A stretch of DNA of 64,000 bases from Agathobaculum ammoniilyticum (GTDB lineage: Bacteria > Bacillota > Clostridia > Oscillospirales > Butyricicoccaceae): the NCBI RefSeq assembly GCF_025567315.1, contig NZ_JAOQJE010000004.1:1-64000 (forward strand). Reading direction: 5' to 3'. Positions within the stretch are counted from its first letter, which is position 1. Each line of letters starts with the position of its first letter. The notes under the pieces are model-generated. The model was not told the DNA's origin. It did no database searches and saw nothing but the letters and a program-made list of their open reading frames with translations. Shown in pieces: positions 16,887-26,263 of this stretch. Both the position numbers and the translations under genes were made by a program.

Positions 16887-17651
16887 ATGCGAAAGAAATA
16901 CCTCTTTTTTGATATTGACGGCACGCTGGCGACCGGCCTGACGACCGTGATGCCGGAAAGCGGGGCGCGCTGCCTGGAGCGGCTACGCGCGAACGGCCAT
17001 TTTACCGCGATCGCAACCGGCCGGCTGCAGGCTTCCGCCGCCGTGGTCGCACAGCGGTACGGCTTTACGCATATCGTGGCCGACGGTGGTTACAGCCTGA
17101 CGCTGGACGGAGAGGTCATTGAAATGCAGAGCCTGCCCGTGACGGATTGCGTCGCCCTGCTGGACCGGCTGGAGCGGCAGCGCGTCCCCTGGGCGGTAAC
17201 GCTCGAAAACGAGCGGGTCTGCCTTACGGCGGATGAGCGGTATCTGGCTGTCGCGCCAAGCAATTATTTTCCGGTCACGGTCGATCCGGCCTTTGATTAC
17301 CGCGGGATGGACAAGCTGTATAAGGTATATATCGCCTGCACGCCGGAAAACCAAGGGGAGATCGACCTCGGCGGCCTGCCGACGGTCCGCTACAACCAGG
17401 ATGTGCTGTTTATCGAGCCGGTCTGCAAGCAGCGCGGCATCCGGCGCATGCTGGACGTGCTGGGCGTGCCGGATGAGGACGTCGCAGTCTTCGGAGACGG
17501 TACGAACGATGTTTGTATGTTCGGGCAGGGCTGGCTTTCGGTGGCGATGGGGAACGCCTGCGCGGCGCTGAAAGAAAAGGCGGATTACATTACGACATCG
17601 GTTGACCAGGACGGACTGTGGAATGCCTGCCGGCATTTCGGCTGGATATGA
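16887..17651 (+). CDS. HAD-superfamily Cof-type phosphatase
   Basis: A 254-residue HAD hydrolase of the Cof/YidA (IIB cap) type. Motif I is FFDIDGTLATG with the nucleophile and acid/base Asp pair at residues 7 and 9. Motif II lies in TAIATGR, and motif IV is VFGDGTNDVCMF near the C-terminus, preceded by the expected IEPVCKQRGIRRML lysine region. Such enzymes remove phosphate from sugar phosphates, FMN or pyridoxal phosphate; specificity cannot be read. AAGGAT precedes ATG 16887. TatD follows 16 bases later, suggesting co-transcription. Confidence 0.88.
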   Translation: MRKKYLFFDIDGTLATGLTTVMPESGARCLERLRANGHFTAIATGRLQASAAVVAQRYGFTHIVADGGYSLTLDGEVIEMQSLPVTDCVALLDRLERQRVPWAVTLENERVCLTADERYLAVAPSNYFPVTVDPAFDYRGMDKLYKVYIACTPENQGEIDLGGLPTVRYNQDVLFIEPVCKQRGIRRMLDVLGVPDEDVAVFGDGTNDVCMFGQGWLSVAMGNACAALKEKADYITTSVDQDGLWNACRHFGWI

Positions 17652-17667
17652 GGAGGAAAGTAAAACG

Positions 17668-18438
17668 ATGCTGTTTGATACCCATGCGCATTATGATGAC
17701 GAGCGCTTTGACGAGGACAGGGATGCGCTGCTGCCGGCCATGACGGAAAACGGTGTAGGGCTGATCCTCAACCCGGGCTGTGATTTGGAGAGCTCTCGCA
17801 AGGCGGTCGGCTATGCACAAAAATACCCTTTTATATACGCTGCCGTGGGGATACATCCTGAAAATATTGACGAAAATTGGAATAACGACCTTGCGGTCAT
17901 CAAAGAACTGGCGCAGACGGAGCCGAAGGTGCGTGCGATTGGCGAGATCGGGCTGGATTATTACTGGGAAAAGGACGAGCGGGCGCGCGCGCGGCAGCAG
18001 GTGGTGTTTGCGCGGCAGATGGAGCTTGCGCGCGCGCTGGGCAAGCCGGTTATCGTGCATGACCGCGATGCGCACGGCGACTGCATGGAGATCGCGCGCC
18101 AGTATGCCGGCGTCACAGGTGTGTACCATTGCTTCGCGGGCAGCGTGGAGATGGCGCGAGAGCTGCTCAAGCTGGGATACTATCTGTCATTCACCGGTGT
18201 GATCACGTTCAAAAACGCGCGCAAGGCATTGGAGATTATCAGGGAGACACCGCTCGACCGGCTGATGATTGAAACGGACGCCCCCTATATGGCGCCCGAA
18301 CCGTATCGCGGACGCCGCAATTCGTCGCTATATGTACACCGTATGGCGGAAACGATTGCGCAGGTCAAAGGGATGGAAGCGGAAGCGGTCGAAAGGATCA
18401 CAACAGAAAACGGCAAAAGATTGTTTGGGATTGCGTGA
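17668..18438 (+). CDS. tatD: TatD family metal-dependent hydrolase (DNase)
   Basis: A 256-residue TIM-barrel hydrolase. Metal ligands are seen in FDTHAHYDDERF (HxH), IGEIGLDYYW (Glu), PVIVHDRDAHGD (His), GVYHCFAGS (His) and IETDAPYMAPEPYRGRRNSS (Asp), which are the TatD signatures. Members are Mg-dependent 3'-5' exonucleases implicated in DNA repair and oxidative stress, and may also process D-amino-acyl or RNA ends. ATG 17668 has AGGAGG upstream. In many Firmicutes tatD follows metG directly; here the two are still neighbours, with the DUF4177/pseudogene pair and the HAD gene in between. Confidence 0.93.
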   Translation: MLFDTHAHYDDERFDEDRDALLPAMTENGVGLILNPGCDLESSRKAVGYAQKYPFIYAAVGIHPENIDENWNNDLAVIKELAQTEPKVRAIGEIGLDYYWEKDERARARQQVVFARQMELARALGKPVIVHDRDAHGDCMEIARQYAGVTGVYHCFAGSVEMARELLKLGYYLSFTGVITFKNARKALEIIRETPLDRLMIETDAPYMAPEPYRGRRNSSLYVHRMAETIAQVKGMEAEAVERITTENGKRLFGIA

Positions 18439-18458
18439 CGAAAAATTTGCATTTTTTC

Positions 18459-18487
18459 TTGACAGGGAAAGTGTATTTGTGTATAAT
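18459..18487 (+). promoter_or_regulatory. Consensus promoter of the tRNA-Ala gene
   Basis: TTGACA (18459-18464), 17 bases, TATAAT (18482-18487). Confidence 0.85.
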
Positions 18488-18522
18488 ATATTTCGTCGTC
18501 AGAACAAAGCGGACGACCTTTT

Positions 18523-18598
18523 GGGGGCGTAGCTCAGCTGGGAGAGCGCCACACTGGCAGTGTGGAGGTCATGAGTTCGATCCTCACCGTCTCCACCA
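18523..18598 (+). tRNA. tRNA-Ala, anticodon GGC
   Basis: A 76-base cloverleaf with encoded CCA. Acceptor GGGGGCG pairs with CGTCTCC through two G-U pairs. The D arm is GCTCAGCTGGGAGAGC, the anticodon stem CCACA/TGTGG, the loop CTGGCAG (anticodon GGC, codon GCC), and the T arm contains GAGTTCGATCCTC. Single-gene unit. Confidence 0.97.
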
Positions 18599-18600
18599 GA

Positions 18601-18640
18601 AGCCGCACTTTTTCATTCCGAAAAAGTGCGGCTTTTCTTT
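18601..18640 (+). terminator. Terminator after tRNA-Ala
   Basis: AGCCGCACTTTTT (18601-18613) pairs with its complement (18621-18633), followed by TTTCTTTTTT. Confidence 0.9.
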
Positions 18641-18764
18641 TTTCGGAAGCCGGACCCCTACAAGGCGCCATGTGCTGCCCGGCAAGGCGGGGAAAGGGGA
18701 TTTTTCCGTTCTTCATGTAAAATCCATAAAGCCCTGTTATACTACCGGATGAGGGGGGACTTGG

Positions 18765-19436
18765 ATGAAACGCATATTGATTGTGGAGGACGACCTGGAT
18801 ATTCAGGAGCTACTGGACGCCTACCTGCGGGATGCGGGCTATGACACGGTACTGGCGTCGGACGGGGTGGAGGCGCTCGACCGCTTCCATGAAGCGCCGT
18901 TCGATCTGGCGCTGCTCGATGTGATGCTGCCCAAGATCGATGGGTTCGGCGTGTGCGAGCTGATCCGGCGGGAATCGCGCCTGCCAGTCATCATGCTGAC
19001 CGCGCTCGACGGGGAGGCCGAGCAGCTCCGCGGTTTCGACCTGGAAATAGACGATTATATTGTAAAGCCGTTTTCCATGCCCATCCTGCTGCGCAAGGTG
19101 GCGGCGGTGCTGCGCCGCGTGGGAGGCGGGATCGGCGTTTCGCATGTGATACGTTACCGCGGGCTGACGCTCGATCCGGACATGATGGAGGCGCGGCTGG
19201 AGGGCCGCCCGCTGGAGCTGACTGCGCGTGAGTTCGAGCTGCTCCGCGCCTTTATATCCAGCCCAGGGCGGGTGTTCACGCGCGAGGTGCTGCTGGCCAA
19301 GATATGGGGCTATGATTTCTTTGGGGACGAGCGCGTGGTGGACAGCCATATCAAAAACCTGCGCCGCAAGCTCGGCGTGGATTATATTGAGACTGTGAGA
19401 GGGGTGGGCTACCGTGCTGCGAAAGAAAATCCGTGA
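18765..19436 (+). CDS. OmpR-family response regulator
   Basis: A 223-residue two-component regulator. The receiver domain has the acidic pair in VEDD, the phosphorylatable Asp in LALLDVMLP, Thr in IMLTAL and Lys in YIVKPF. The C-terminal winged helix is of the OmpR/PhoB type (ELTAREFELLRAFISSPGRVFTREVLLAKIWGYDFFGDERVVDSHIKNLRRKLG). It would bind DNA as a dimer after phosphorylation by the kinase encoded next, whose start overlaps this gene by 23 bases. The likely targets are the ABC exporter genes downstream. GGGGGAC lies upstream of ATG 18765. Confidence 0.94.
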   Translation: MKRILIVEDDLDIQELLDAYLRDAGYDTVLASDGVEALDRFHEAPFDLALLDVMLPKIDGFGVCELIRRESRLPVIMLTALDGEAEQLRGFDLEIDDYIVKPFSMPILLRKVAAVLRRVGGGIGVSHVIRYRGLTLDPDMMEARLEGRPLELTAREFELLRAFISSPGRVFTREVLLAKIWGYDFFGDERVVDSHIKNLRRKLGVDYIETVRGVGYRAAKENP

Positions 19437-20790
19437 AAGCCTGACCGCGCGTATCTTCCTGATGACTTTCGCCCTGCTGCTGGGCGCGGGCGCGATCACT
19501 TTCGGCTGCATCGCCTGGGCGACGCCGATCACCTATACGGCGGTCATAAGCAGCGCGATAGAGGAACAGATGAACGAATTGGTCGACCGGCTGGCGCAAA
19601 CAGAGCGTGAGGACTGCGGGCCGCTGCTTGATGAATTTATCCGCAGCGCGGGCGCGGAAGCCATGCTGCTGGGTGCGGATGGCAAGGTGGTGGACACCGG
19701 CTCGCAGCTTGCGGTCTATTCGCTGTATGAAAACGACAATGTGGTGGTTGTGGCCGCGGAGGATAGCGGAAAAAGCGACGGTATAGCGTTTGGGATGGCG
19801 GACAGCATGTGGGAGGACAGCGTGCTGTCAATCACCGGAACGGCAACCAGCGCCCTGACTGCGGAGGTCACCTTCCTGCACGACGCCACCTCCTACGAGC
19901 TGTACGTCCAGCCGTATGCGCAGCCGGAGAATCAGGCGGTGCAGGCACTGCTGCGCGCCGCGCCATGGCTGCTGCTCGCAATGCTGGTGTTTTCGGCGGG
20001 CTGCGCGCTGCTGTATTCTCGCTACATCACGCGGCCGATCATCCGGCTGAGCGGCATCGCGCGCCGCATGGAACATCTGGATTTCGACTGGCAGTGCGAG
20101 GAAAAACGCCGCGACGAGATCGGCGTGCTGGGCCGCAGCCTGGACGGCATGGCGCAAAAGCTGAAGGAGGCCCTGACCGGCCTGCAGGCTGCGAATGAGG
20201 CGCTCCGCAGCGATATGGAGCGCGAGCGGAAGCTGGAACGGCAGCGACTGGCGTTTTTTTCCGCCGCGTCGCATGAGCTGAAAACGCCGGTTACGATCCT
20301 CAAGGGACAGTTGACCGGCATGCTGGACGGGGTTTCCGTATATCGGGACCGTGACAAATATCTCGCGCGGTCGCTTGCGGTGACCGCGCGTATGGAAGAG
20401 CTGATACGCGAGATCCTGACCGTTTCGCGGCTGGAATCGGACGGCGAGCCGGTAAAAATGGAGCGTCTCGACCTGTCCGAGCTGGTGCAGGAGCAGTTGG
20501 AGCAGGATGAAGCGCTGTTCGAGCAGCGCGGCCTGCGCTTTCGGGTGTCCCTGTCGGATGGGGTGACGGTGCTGGGGGAGCGCGCCCTGCTGGGCAGGGC
20601 GGTAGAAAACCTGCTGTCTAACGCCGCGCATTATTCGCCCGCGGGAGCCGAGGTCCGCGTCAGCACCCGACTACGGGCCGGCCGGCCGGTGCTGACGGTC
20701 GAAAATACCCGCGCGCACCTGTCGGAAGGGGATATCCCGCATCTGTTTGAAGCGTTTTACCGCGCCGAGCAGTCCCGCAACCGCCGGACG
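19414..20790 (+). CDS. Sensor histidine kinase, 3' end lost in an N-run
   Basis: 459 residues are readable before the N block. There are two membrane helices (about 15-40 and 190-212) around an extracellular sensor domain of some 150 residues, a HAMP domain (SRYITRPIIRLSGIARRME), the H-box SHELKTPVTILKGQLTG with the phospho-acceptor His, and the N-box LLSNAAHYSPAGAEV. The D/F boxes reach HLFEAFYRAEQSRNRRT, and the GxGLG end is missing because the sequence stops. The start is GTG 19414, translationally overlapped with the regulator gene. Partner and context suggest a system controlling the neighbouring ABC exporter, perhaps in response to an antimicrobial peptide; that last point is inference. 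Confidence 0.9.
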
Positions 20791-21092
20791 NNNNNNNNNN
20801 NNNNNNNNNNNNNNNNNNNNNNNNNNNNNNNNNNNNNNNNNNNNNNNNNNNNNNNNNNNNNNNNNNNNNNNNNNNNNNNNNNNNNNNNNNNNNNNNNNNN
20901 NNNNNNNNNNNNNNNNNNNNNNNNNNNNNNNNNNNNNNNNNNNNNNNNNNNNNNNNNNNNNNNNNNNNNNNNNNNNNNNNNNNNNNNNNNNNNNNNNNNN
21001 NNNNNNNNNNNNNNNNNNNNNNNNNNNNNNNNNNNNNNNNNNNNNNNNNNNNNNNNNNNNNNNNNNNNNNNNNNNNNNNNNNNNNNNNNNNN
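20791..21092. other. Assembly gap (302 N)
   Basis: Unsequenced run. It must contain the last ~40 codons of the kinase, any intergenic bases and the first ~30 codons of the ABC ATPase. 302 bases is close to what these missing parts need, so probably no whole gene is lost. Confidence 0.95.
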
Positions 21093-21865
21093 GTCCCAGC
21101 CTGGTCGGCCTGCTGGGGCCGAACGGCGCGGGAAAATCCACCCTCATGAAGCTGCTCGTGGCAGGGCTGACCGAATCGGCAGGGACGATTCTGGCCGACG
21201 GCGCGCCGCTGCGGAAAAACGAAACCGCCTATAAGCGGCGACTGGGCTATCTGCCGCAGAGCTTCGGCCTGTATGACGAACTGACGGTCGAACGGTTTCT
21301 GGAGTACATGGCCGCCCTCAAGGGACTGCACGACCAGAAAAAGGCGGTGCAGGCCGTGCTGTCGGATGTCAATTTGGAGGAAAAACGGCGCGCGCGGATA
21401 CGCACGCTGTCCGGCGGGCAGCGGCAGCGGGTCGGCATCGCGCAGGCCCTGCTGGGGGAGCCGCGGTTCCTGATCTTTGACGAGCCGACCGTCGGGCTGG
21501 ATCCGGAGGAGCGCATCCATTTCCGCAACCTGTTTTCGCGCGCGGCGCAGGATAAGCTGGTGCTGCTGTCCACTCATATCATCGAGGATGTGCAGTCCGT
21601 ATGCAACCGGCTTATCGTCATCCATCATGGCCGTATTCGCTTTTCGGGTACGCCGCAGGAGCTGATCCGCATGACGCGGGGACATGTCTGCACCTTTTCC
21701 GAACGGCCGGAGGAGGACGCGGCGCTGCATATCACCGCGCGCGTCAATACCGCGGACGGGGTCCAGTGCCGCGCGGTGGCGCGCACGCTGCCCGCCTACG
21801 CCCAGCCGGCTGAGCCGACGCTGGAGGACGCCTACCTCTACCTGATCGAGGAGGCGGAAACATGA
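21093..21865 (+). CDS. ABC exporter ATP-binding protein, 5' end lost in the N-run
   Basis: 257 readable residues of an ABC-2-type ATPase. The sequence begins just before Walker A (LLGPNGAGKSTLMKLL) and continues with the Q-loop (YLPQSFGLY), signature LSGGQRQRVGIAQALLG, Walker B FLIFDEPTVGLDPEER and the H-loop LLSTHIIEDV. The C-terminal 60 residues form a regulatory extension. It should power the membrane proteins encoded directly downstream: its stop overlaps the start of the permease-peptidase gene (ATGA). The start codon lies in the gap. Confidence 0.9.
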
Positions 21866-24045
21866 GCCTGCGTGCATTGTTCCGCGTTGAGCTGGGTCGG
21901 CTGTTGTGCGGGCGGTTGACTTGGCTGGCGGTCGCGGCGACCCTGCTGGGGCCGCTGGCGGGATACGGGCTGTACCGACCGGCGTATGGGGATTCCATGG
22001 CGTCCCTGTATCTGGCCAACCCCATGCTGACCGGCGGGCTGATCGGGGCGGCGGCTTTCGCGCTGCTGATGCTGGCGAGCCTGGAAAAGCCGCGCCGCAG
22101 CCGGATCGCCGCAATCACCGACGCGGCGCTGTCACCGCTCCGGCTCGCAGCCGTGCGGCTGTTCTCCGTGCTGGCTATGGCCGTGTTGACCGTGCTGGCA
22201 ACCGGCCTGCTGTACCTGCCCTATACCTGGTACAAGCTCGACATTGTCTTTTCCCTGGGGGATTACTGGCTCGCGACTGCGCTGATCCTGCTGTCCGGTC
22301 CGGTCATGGGAACGCTGCTGGCGGCGGCGGTCGATCAGTTCGCGTACCGGCTGGATATCAGCCTGGCTGTTGTGCTGGCATGCATCGTTTTCTCACAGGG
22401 CGCGTGGTGCAGCCGCTTTTTCCTCGCCCAGTGGTGCGTGCCGCTTGTTACCGCCTTGTCGGATGCGTTCGGCAGCGCGGTGATTTGGCGCACCGCACTG
22501 TACAGCCGTATCGTCTGGCTGTGTCTGCTGACCAGCCTGTACTTGCTGTCGCTGCTGGGGGTGCGGCAATATGGCCGCGGGCTGATAGGATCGTTTGCAC
22601 GCCATCTGCGGTTTGCCGCCCTGCCGCTGCTGGCGGCCACGTTGGCGGCCGGAGGCGGCATCCTGTGGGCGCGGCAGCCGTTTATCGACCACAGCCCGGC
22701 GGATTGGATGAGCTACCAGCCGGAGGACCGCAGCAACACGGCTCTGACGTTGGCCGGCACGGAGATCGAAGCGCGTATTGAAAGCTACCTGCTGGGTACG
22801 CTGTCCGGCACAGCCTCCTATCGGATTACCAATACGTCGGGGGAGTCGCAGGAGCTGTATTTCGAGCTGGATTCCGGCTATCGGGTGCGGGAGGTCACGG
22901 CCAATGGCAACCCTGTGGAATGGGAGGATATGTGCAACGATTATATCGCCGCGCGCGAGGTGCGCTGTGTACTCCCCGCAGAGGAACAGATCACGCTGGT
23001 CGTGGAGTACGGCGGCATGCCGAAAATGTGGAACGCACAGGAAGAACTGATGAGCAGCGCCGGATTCATCAGCGGAAAAGGGATCGAGCTGTTCGGGTCG
23101 CATCTCGCCCCGTCCCTGCTCCTGCAGCTGGCGGGGGAGGAAACGCCGGTCACGCTGGATATCGCGCTGCGGGATTCGATGACGCTGGTGTCCTCCGGAA
23201 CGACGCGCAGGGGGGCGCCGAATGGCGACGGGACGACCAACTGGCATGCCGAGGACGCAGGCGCAGGCGAACTACGCGTTTTCGCGGGCGACTATATGTG
23301 CCGGACGCTGGAGGGCGGCGGCTTCCCAATCGAATTCTGGTACAGCGCTAAATACGAGCCGCGCCTTGCGGGCGAGGGGATTGACATCATGCAGGAGGCG
23401 ATTGACTATTGCACCGAACACTATGGCCCGCGTACCTTTACGCAGGACAAGCCGTTCAAGATTGTGCAGAGCACGGTGTTCCAGTTTGGCGGGAGCGCGA
23501 GTGGGAACATCAGCCAAATGGGGGAGAGCTATTTCAGCGATCAAAACCTGGCCTCTCCGGACAAGGGCGCGGACAGCGCCGAGGTGCTGGCGCATGAGAT
23601 CATCCATCAGTGGTGGGGGCTGGGCGTTTCCCTGGCCGATATGGAGGACGCGAACTGGACGGACGAGGGCATGACGACCTACTCGACCTACCGGCTGATG
23701 GCTGAACTGAAAGGAGAGGAGTATGCCCGCGCAAATTATGTCGAAAAGTGGGAGCGCACCACGTCGCAGAACGCGCAGTCGTTTTATATGCGGCATCCGG
23801 AATATCTGGCGATCCTGCCTGAAGCATATGCGGCAGAGGTAAAGGCTGCAGCCGATTCGGTCAACTGGTACGACGGCACGGCGCTGATGATCTACCGCGC
23901 GGAGCAGAAGATCGGGCGGGAAAGGCTGGACGCGGCGCTGGCGCGGCTGTATACGCAGGGGGGCGGCGAGTTGCCGCCGTATATCACGCTGGGCGATTTT
24001 CTGAACGCCTGCGACTTGGAGGAAGGAGAGATCGGACGTGCGTAA
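21862..24045 (+). CDS. ABC transporter permease fused to an M1-type zinc aminopeptidase
   Basis: A 727-residue fusion. Residues 1-270 hold about six membrane helices in an ABC-2 permease layout. Residues 280-727 are extracytoplasmic and resemble M1 aminopeptidases: a beta-sandwich-like N-part (YRITNTSGESQELYFELDSGYRVREV), then FKIVQSTVFQFGGSASGNISQMGES and the zinc site HEIIHQWWG with the third ligand Glu in NWTDEGMTTYS. Counting gives HEXXH-X19-E, one residue longer than the classical X18 spacing. The domain order, membrane part then peptidase, is known in Clostridia with two-component systems. It may clip a peptide at the membrane as the transporter works. It overlaps the downstream gene by eight bases. 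Confidence 0.82.
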   Translation: MSLRALFRVELGRLLCGRLTWLAVAATLLGPLAGYGLYRPAYGDSMASLYLANPMLTGGLIGAAAFALLMLASLEKPRRSRIAAITDAALSPLRLAAVRLFSVLAMAVLTVLATGLLYLPYTWYKLDIVFSLGDYWLATALILLSGPVMGTLLAAAVDQFAYRLDISLAVVLACIVFSQGAWCSRFFLAQWCVPLVTALSDAFGSAVIWRTALYSRIVWLCLLTSLYLLSLLGVRQYGRGLIGSFARHLRFAALPLLAATLAAGGGILWARQPFIDHSPADWMSYQPEDRSNTALTLAGTEIEARIESYLLGTLSGTASYRITNTSGESQELYFELDSGYRVREVTANGNPVEWEDMCNDYIAAREVRCVLPAEEQITLVVEYGGMPKMWNAQEELMSSAGFISGKGIELFGSHLAPSLLLQLAGEETPVTLDIALRDSMTLVSSGTTRRGAPNGDGTTNWHAEDAGAGELRVFAGDYMCRTLEGGGFPIEFWYSAKYEPRLAGEGIDIMQEAIDYCTEHYGPRTFTQDKPFKIVQSTVFQFGGSASGNISQMGESYFSDQNLASPDKGADSAEVLAHEIIHQWWGLGVSLADMEDANWTDEGMTTYSTYRLMAELKGEEYARANYVEKWERTTSQNAQSFYMRHPEYLAILPEAYAAEVKAAADSVNWYDGTALMIYRAEQKIGRERLDAALARLYTQGGGELPPYITLGDFLNACDLEEGEIGRA

Positions 24046-24751
24046 GGTGTTTGTGTGCGAGCTGCGCCGGCTCCTGCTGAATAAATTTTTCTTCGGCATA
24101 TTGGCGGCGGTGCTTCTCTACGGCTGGCTGCTACTTTCCGGAGAGGTGATACTGGGCGTTGCGTACACCGCGCCGTTCTCGCCGTGGAGCTTTGGATATT
24201 ATCTGGCGCGGCTGCTGCCCCTTTTGTGGGTGGGTACGCTGTTTTTCCTGACCTTCTTCACCTCGGAGGGCGAACGGCGGACCGCGGTGCTGACCGGCGC
24301 GACTGCGGTGGACCCGCGCCGCTTTGCGGGCGTGCGCTGCATGGCGCTGCTGCTAGGGATGCTTCTGCTGCTTGGCGCCGCCGTGCTGCTGGCCGCGGTA
24401 TTCTTTGCCTATACGCTGCACTGGCACGATTGGGGGAGCCTGCTGCTTCCTCTGCTGGCAGTCGCGGTGCCGCCGCTTGTGTTTGCGGCGGGGAGCGGTT
24501 GGCTGCTGGGCGGCGCATGCCCGTGGCTGGTATACGGGTGGATGCCCGCGCCGTTTATCCTGTCCGCGCTGCCGCTGCCCGAGGCGCTCGGCCTGTGGAA
24601 CGGCACGCTGCTGCGGAGCTATCCGCTCACCCTGCCGGCTGACCCGCCTTTCACGCTGCCGGCCGCGGTGTGGGTGGCGCAGGGGCTTTTGCTGCTGGCC
24701 GGAATCCTGCTGCTGGGCATGCGGATTTTCCGGCGCGGCAGACTCGCATGA
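24038..24751 (+). CDS. Second ABC exporter membrane subunit
   Basis: A 237-residue protein with six predicted helices and almost no soluble part, typical of ABC-2 permeases of the small kind. Start is GTG 24038, inside the end of the preceding gene, with GGAAGGAG just upstream; this indicates translational coupling. It starts with VRKVFVCELRRLLLNKFF, the amphipathic opening common to ABC-2 permeases that face an ATPase. With the previous gene it would give a heterodimeric channel. Substrate unknown. The five-gene row (regulator, kinase, ATPase, permease-peptidase, permease) ends at a strong hairpin. Confidence 0.72.
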   Translation: MRKVFVCELRRLLLNKFFFGILAAVLLYGWLLLSGEVILGVAYTAPFSPWSFGYYLARLLPLLWVGTLFFLTFFTSEGERRTAVLTGATAVDPRRFAGVRCMALLLGMLLLLGAAVLLAAVFFAYTLHWHDWGSLLLPLLAVAVPPLVFAAGSGWLLGGACPWLVYGWMPAPFILSALPLPEALGLWNGTLLRSYPLTLPADPPFTLPAAVWVAQGLLLLAGILLLGMRIFRRGRLA

Positions 24752-24755
24752 ATAC

Positions 24756-24797
24756 GGAAAGCCCGCACTCCATTCGGAGTGCGGGCTTTCCGCTTTG
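24756..24797. terminator. Terminator between convergent units
   Basis: A 16-bp perfect stem (24756-24771 with 24776-24791), loop ATTC, followed by GCTTTG; it separates the exporter operon from the convergent kdgK gene. Confidence 0.8.
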
Positions 24798-24860
24798 TTA
24801 GGATAGGGGAGGTATCAAAATGATGAGGAAAACGGCAAATGCCGTTGCTATGGGTAAGGT

Positions 24861-25886
24861 TTAGCGCTGGATGCGGCCGGAGCCGTCGCCGCCGGCGAGC
24901 TTCTCGACTTCGGCGACCGTAACCATGTTGTAGTCGCCCTCGATGGTGTGCTTGAGCGCGGAAGCCGCGACAGCAAACTCCACCGCGTCCTGGGTGGACT
25001 TCCCGTTCAGCAGCGCGTAGATCAGGCCACCGCCGAAGCTGTCGCCGCCGCCGACGCGGTCGATGATGCGCAGCTCATACTTCTTGGAGAAGCAGTACTC
25101 GCCGGTCTTCGCGTCGAACAGCATCGCGCTCCAGCCGTTGTCGGAAGCGGAGTGGGACTCGCGCAGGGTGATGGCAACCTTTTCAAAACCGAACTTGTCC
25201 GCCAGCTGCTTGGCGACAGACTTGTAGCCCTCGTGGTTGATCTCACCCGCGTAGATATCGGTGGATTCAGCCTCAATACCGAACACGTCCTTGGCATCCT
25301 CCTCGTTGGAGATGCACACGTCCACATACTGGCACAGATCGGTCATGGCCTCGCGCGCCTGCTCGCGGGTCCAGAGCTTGCCTCGGTAGTTCAGGTCGCA
25401 GGAGATCTTGACGCCGTGCGCCTTGGCCGCCTGGCAGGCCTCGCGGCAGATATCGACAACATTCGGGCCGAGCGCCGGAGTGATGCCGGTGAAGTGGAAC
25501 CAGTCCACGCCCTCAAAGATTTTGTTCCAGTCAAAATCAGCGGTGGTCGCTTCCTGGATCGCGGAATGCGCGCGGTCGTAGATGCAGACCGAGCCGCGCT
25601 GGGAAGCGCCCTTCTCGTTGAAGTAGATGCCGACACGGTCGCCGCCGCGGACGATCTTGCTGGTATCCACACCGTAGCGGCGCAGGGAGTTGACCGCGCA
25701 CTGGCCGATGGTGTGCGCCGGCAGTTTGGTGACGAACGCGGCGTCCATGCCGTAGTTCGCCAGCGAAACAGCAACGTTGGCCTCGCCGCCGCCAAAGGTG
25801 AATTCGAGATGGTCAGCCTGTACGAAGCGTTCGTAATTGTACGGCTGCAGACGGATCATAAGCTCGCCAAAGGTTACGATTTTCAT
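24861..25886 (-). CDS. kdgK: 2-dehydro-3-deoxygluconokinase (PfkB family)
   Basis: A 341-residue sugar kinase of the ribokinase/PfkB family. It begins MKIVTFGELMIRLQP, typical of KDG kinases, has the glycine-rich FGGGEANVAVSLANYG (signature 1) and RVGGGDSFGGGLIYALL (signature 2, with the catalytic Asp). It phosphorylates 2-keto-3-deoxygluconate to KDPG, which the aldolase encoded two genes upstream then splits to pyruvate and glyceraldehyde 3-phosphate. It is the last gene of an operon eda-VOC-kdgK read from the promoter at 26963-26990. This is the lower part of hexuronate (pectin, glucuronate) breakdown. Other PfkB substrates are less likely given the context. Confidence 0.9.
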   Translation of the reverse strand: MKIVTFGELMIRLQPYNYERFVQADHLEFTFGGGEANVAVSLANYGMDAAFVTKLPAHTIGQCAVNSLRRYGVDTSKIVRGGDRVGIYFNEKGASQRGSVCIYDRAHSAIQEATTADFDWNKIFEGVDWFHFTGITPALGPNVVDICREACQAAKAHGVKISCDLNYRGKLWTREQAREAMTDLCQYVDVCISNEEDAKDVFGIEAESTDIYAGEINHEGYKSVAKQLADKFGFEKVAITLRESHSASDNGWSAMLFDAKTGEYCFSKKYELRIIDRVGGGDSFGGGLIYALLNGKSTQDAVEFAVAASALKHTIEGDYNMVTVAEVEKLAGGDGSGRIQR

Positions 25887-25915
25887 GATTTTCCCTCCGT
25901 AAAGATAGGTTGTGA

Positions 25916-26263
25916 TTATTTCTTGCCGACCAGGTGTACGGCGAAGCCGCAGATTTCGTCGGTCAGGTAAATTGCGTTGAGCGTGCCATCAGCCTTGAAC
26001 TTGGCGGTCGCGTCGTCGAATGTAAAGCCGCGCCCCTCCAGATCCGCTTTGGCGGCGGCGACGTCCGGCGTCCCGATGGCGATGTGTCCGTTCCGGCCCT
26101 TATAGGGCTCCTTCATCACCTCGATGCCTGTTCCGGCGAAGACCGAGCTGTTGCCCGGCTTTACCGCAAAGCCAAACAGGGCGGAAAACATTTCAGCGGT
26201 CTTGAGGGCTTCCTGCTCATTCGCGGCGTTGATGCCGATGTGCGCCAGAGAATACTCAGCCAT
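25916..26263 (-). CDS. VOC-superfamily protein in the KDG operon
   Basis: A 115-residue glyoxalase-fold protein made of two beta-alpha-beta-beta-beta modules: AHIGINAANEQEALKTAEMFSALFGF and GHIAIGTPDVAAAKADLEGRGFTF. The His near the start and the acidic residues expected for metal binding are only partly present (HIGIN, GHIAIG, IEVMKEP). Proteins like this are often encoded between KDPG aldolase and KDG kinase in Clostridia, but their reaction is unknown; a 5-keto-4-deoxyuronate or isomerase-like role has been guessed by gene context. Its start overlaps the eda stop by eight bases, so it is co-translated with it. Confidence 0.75.
   Translation of the reverse strand: MAEYSLAHIGINAANEQEALKTAEMFSALFGFAVKPGNSSVFAGTGIEVMKEPYKGRNGHIAIGTPDVAAAKADLEGRGFTFDDATAKFKADGTLNAIYLTDEICGFAVHLVGKK

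Noticed and set aside
20660..22114. Minus-strand ORF of 484 residues through the N-run
   Set aside because: Open only because N codons contain no stop, and antisense to the kinase and exporter genes.
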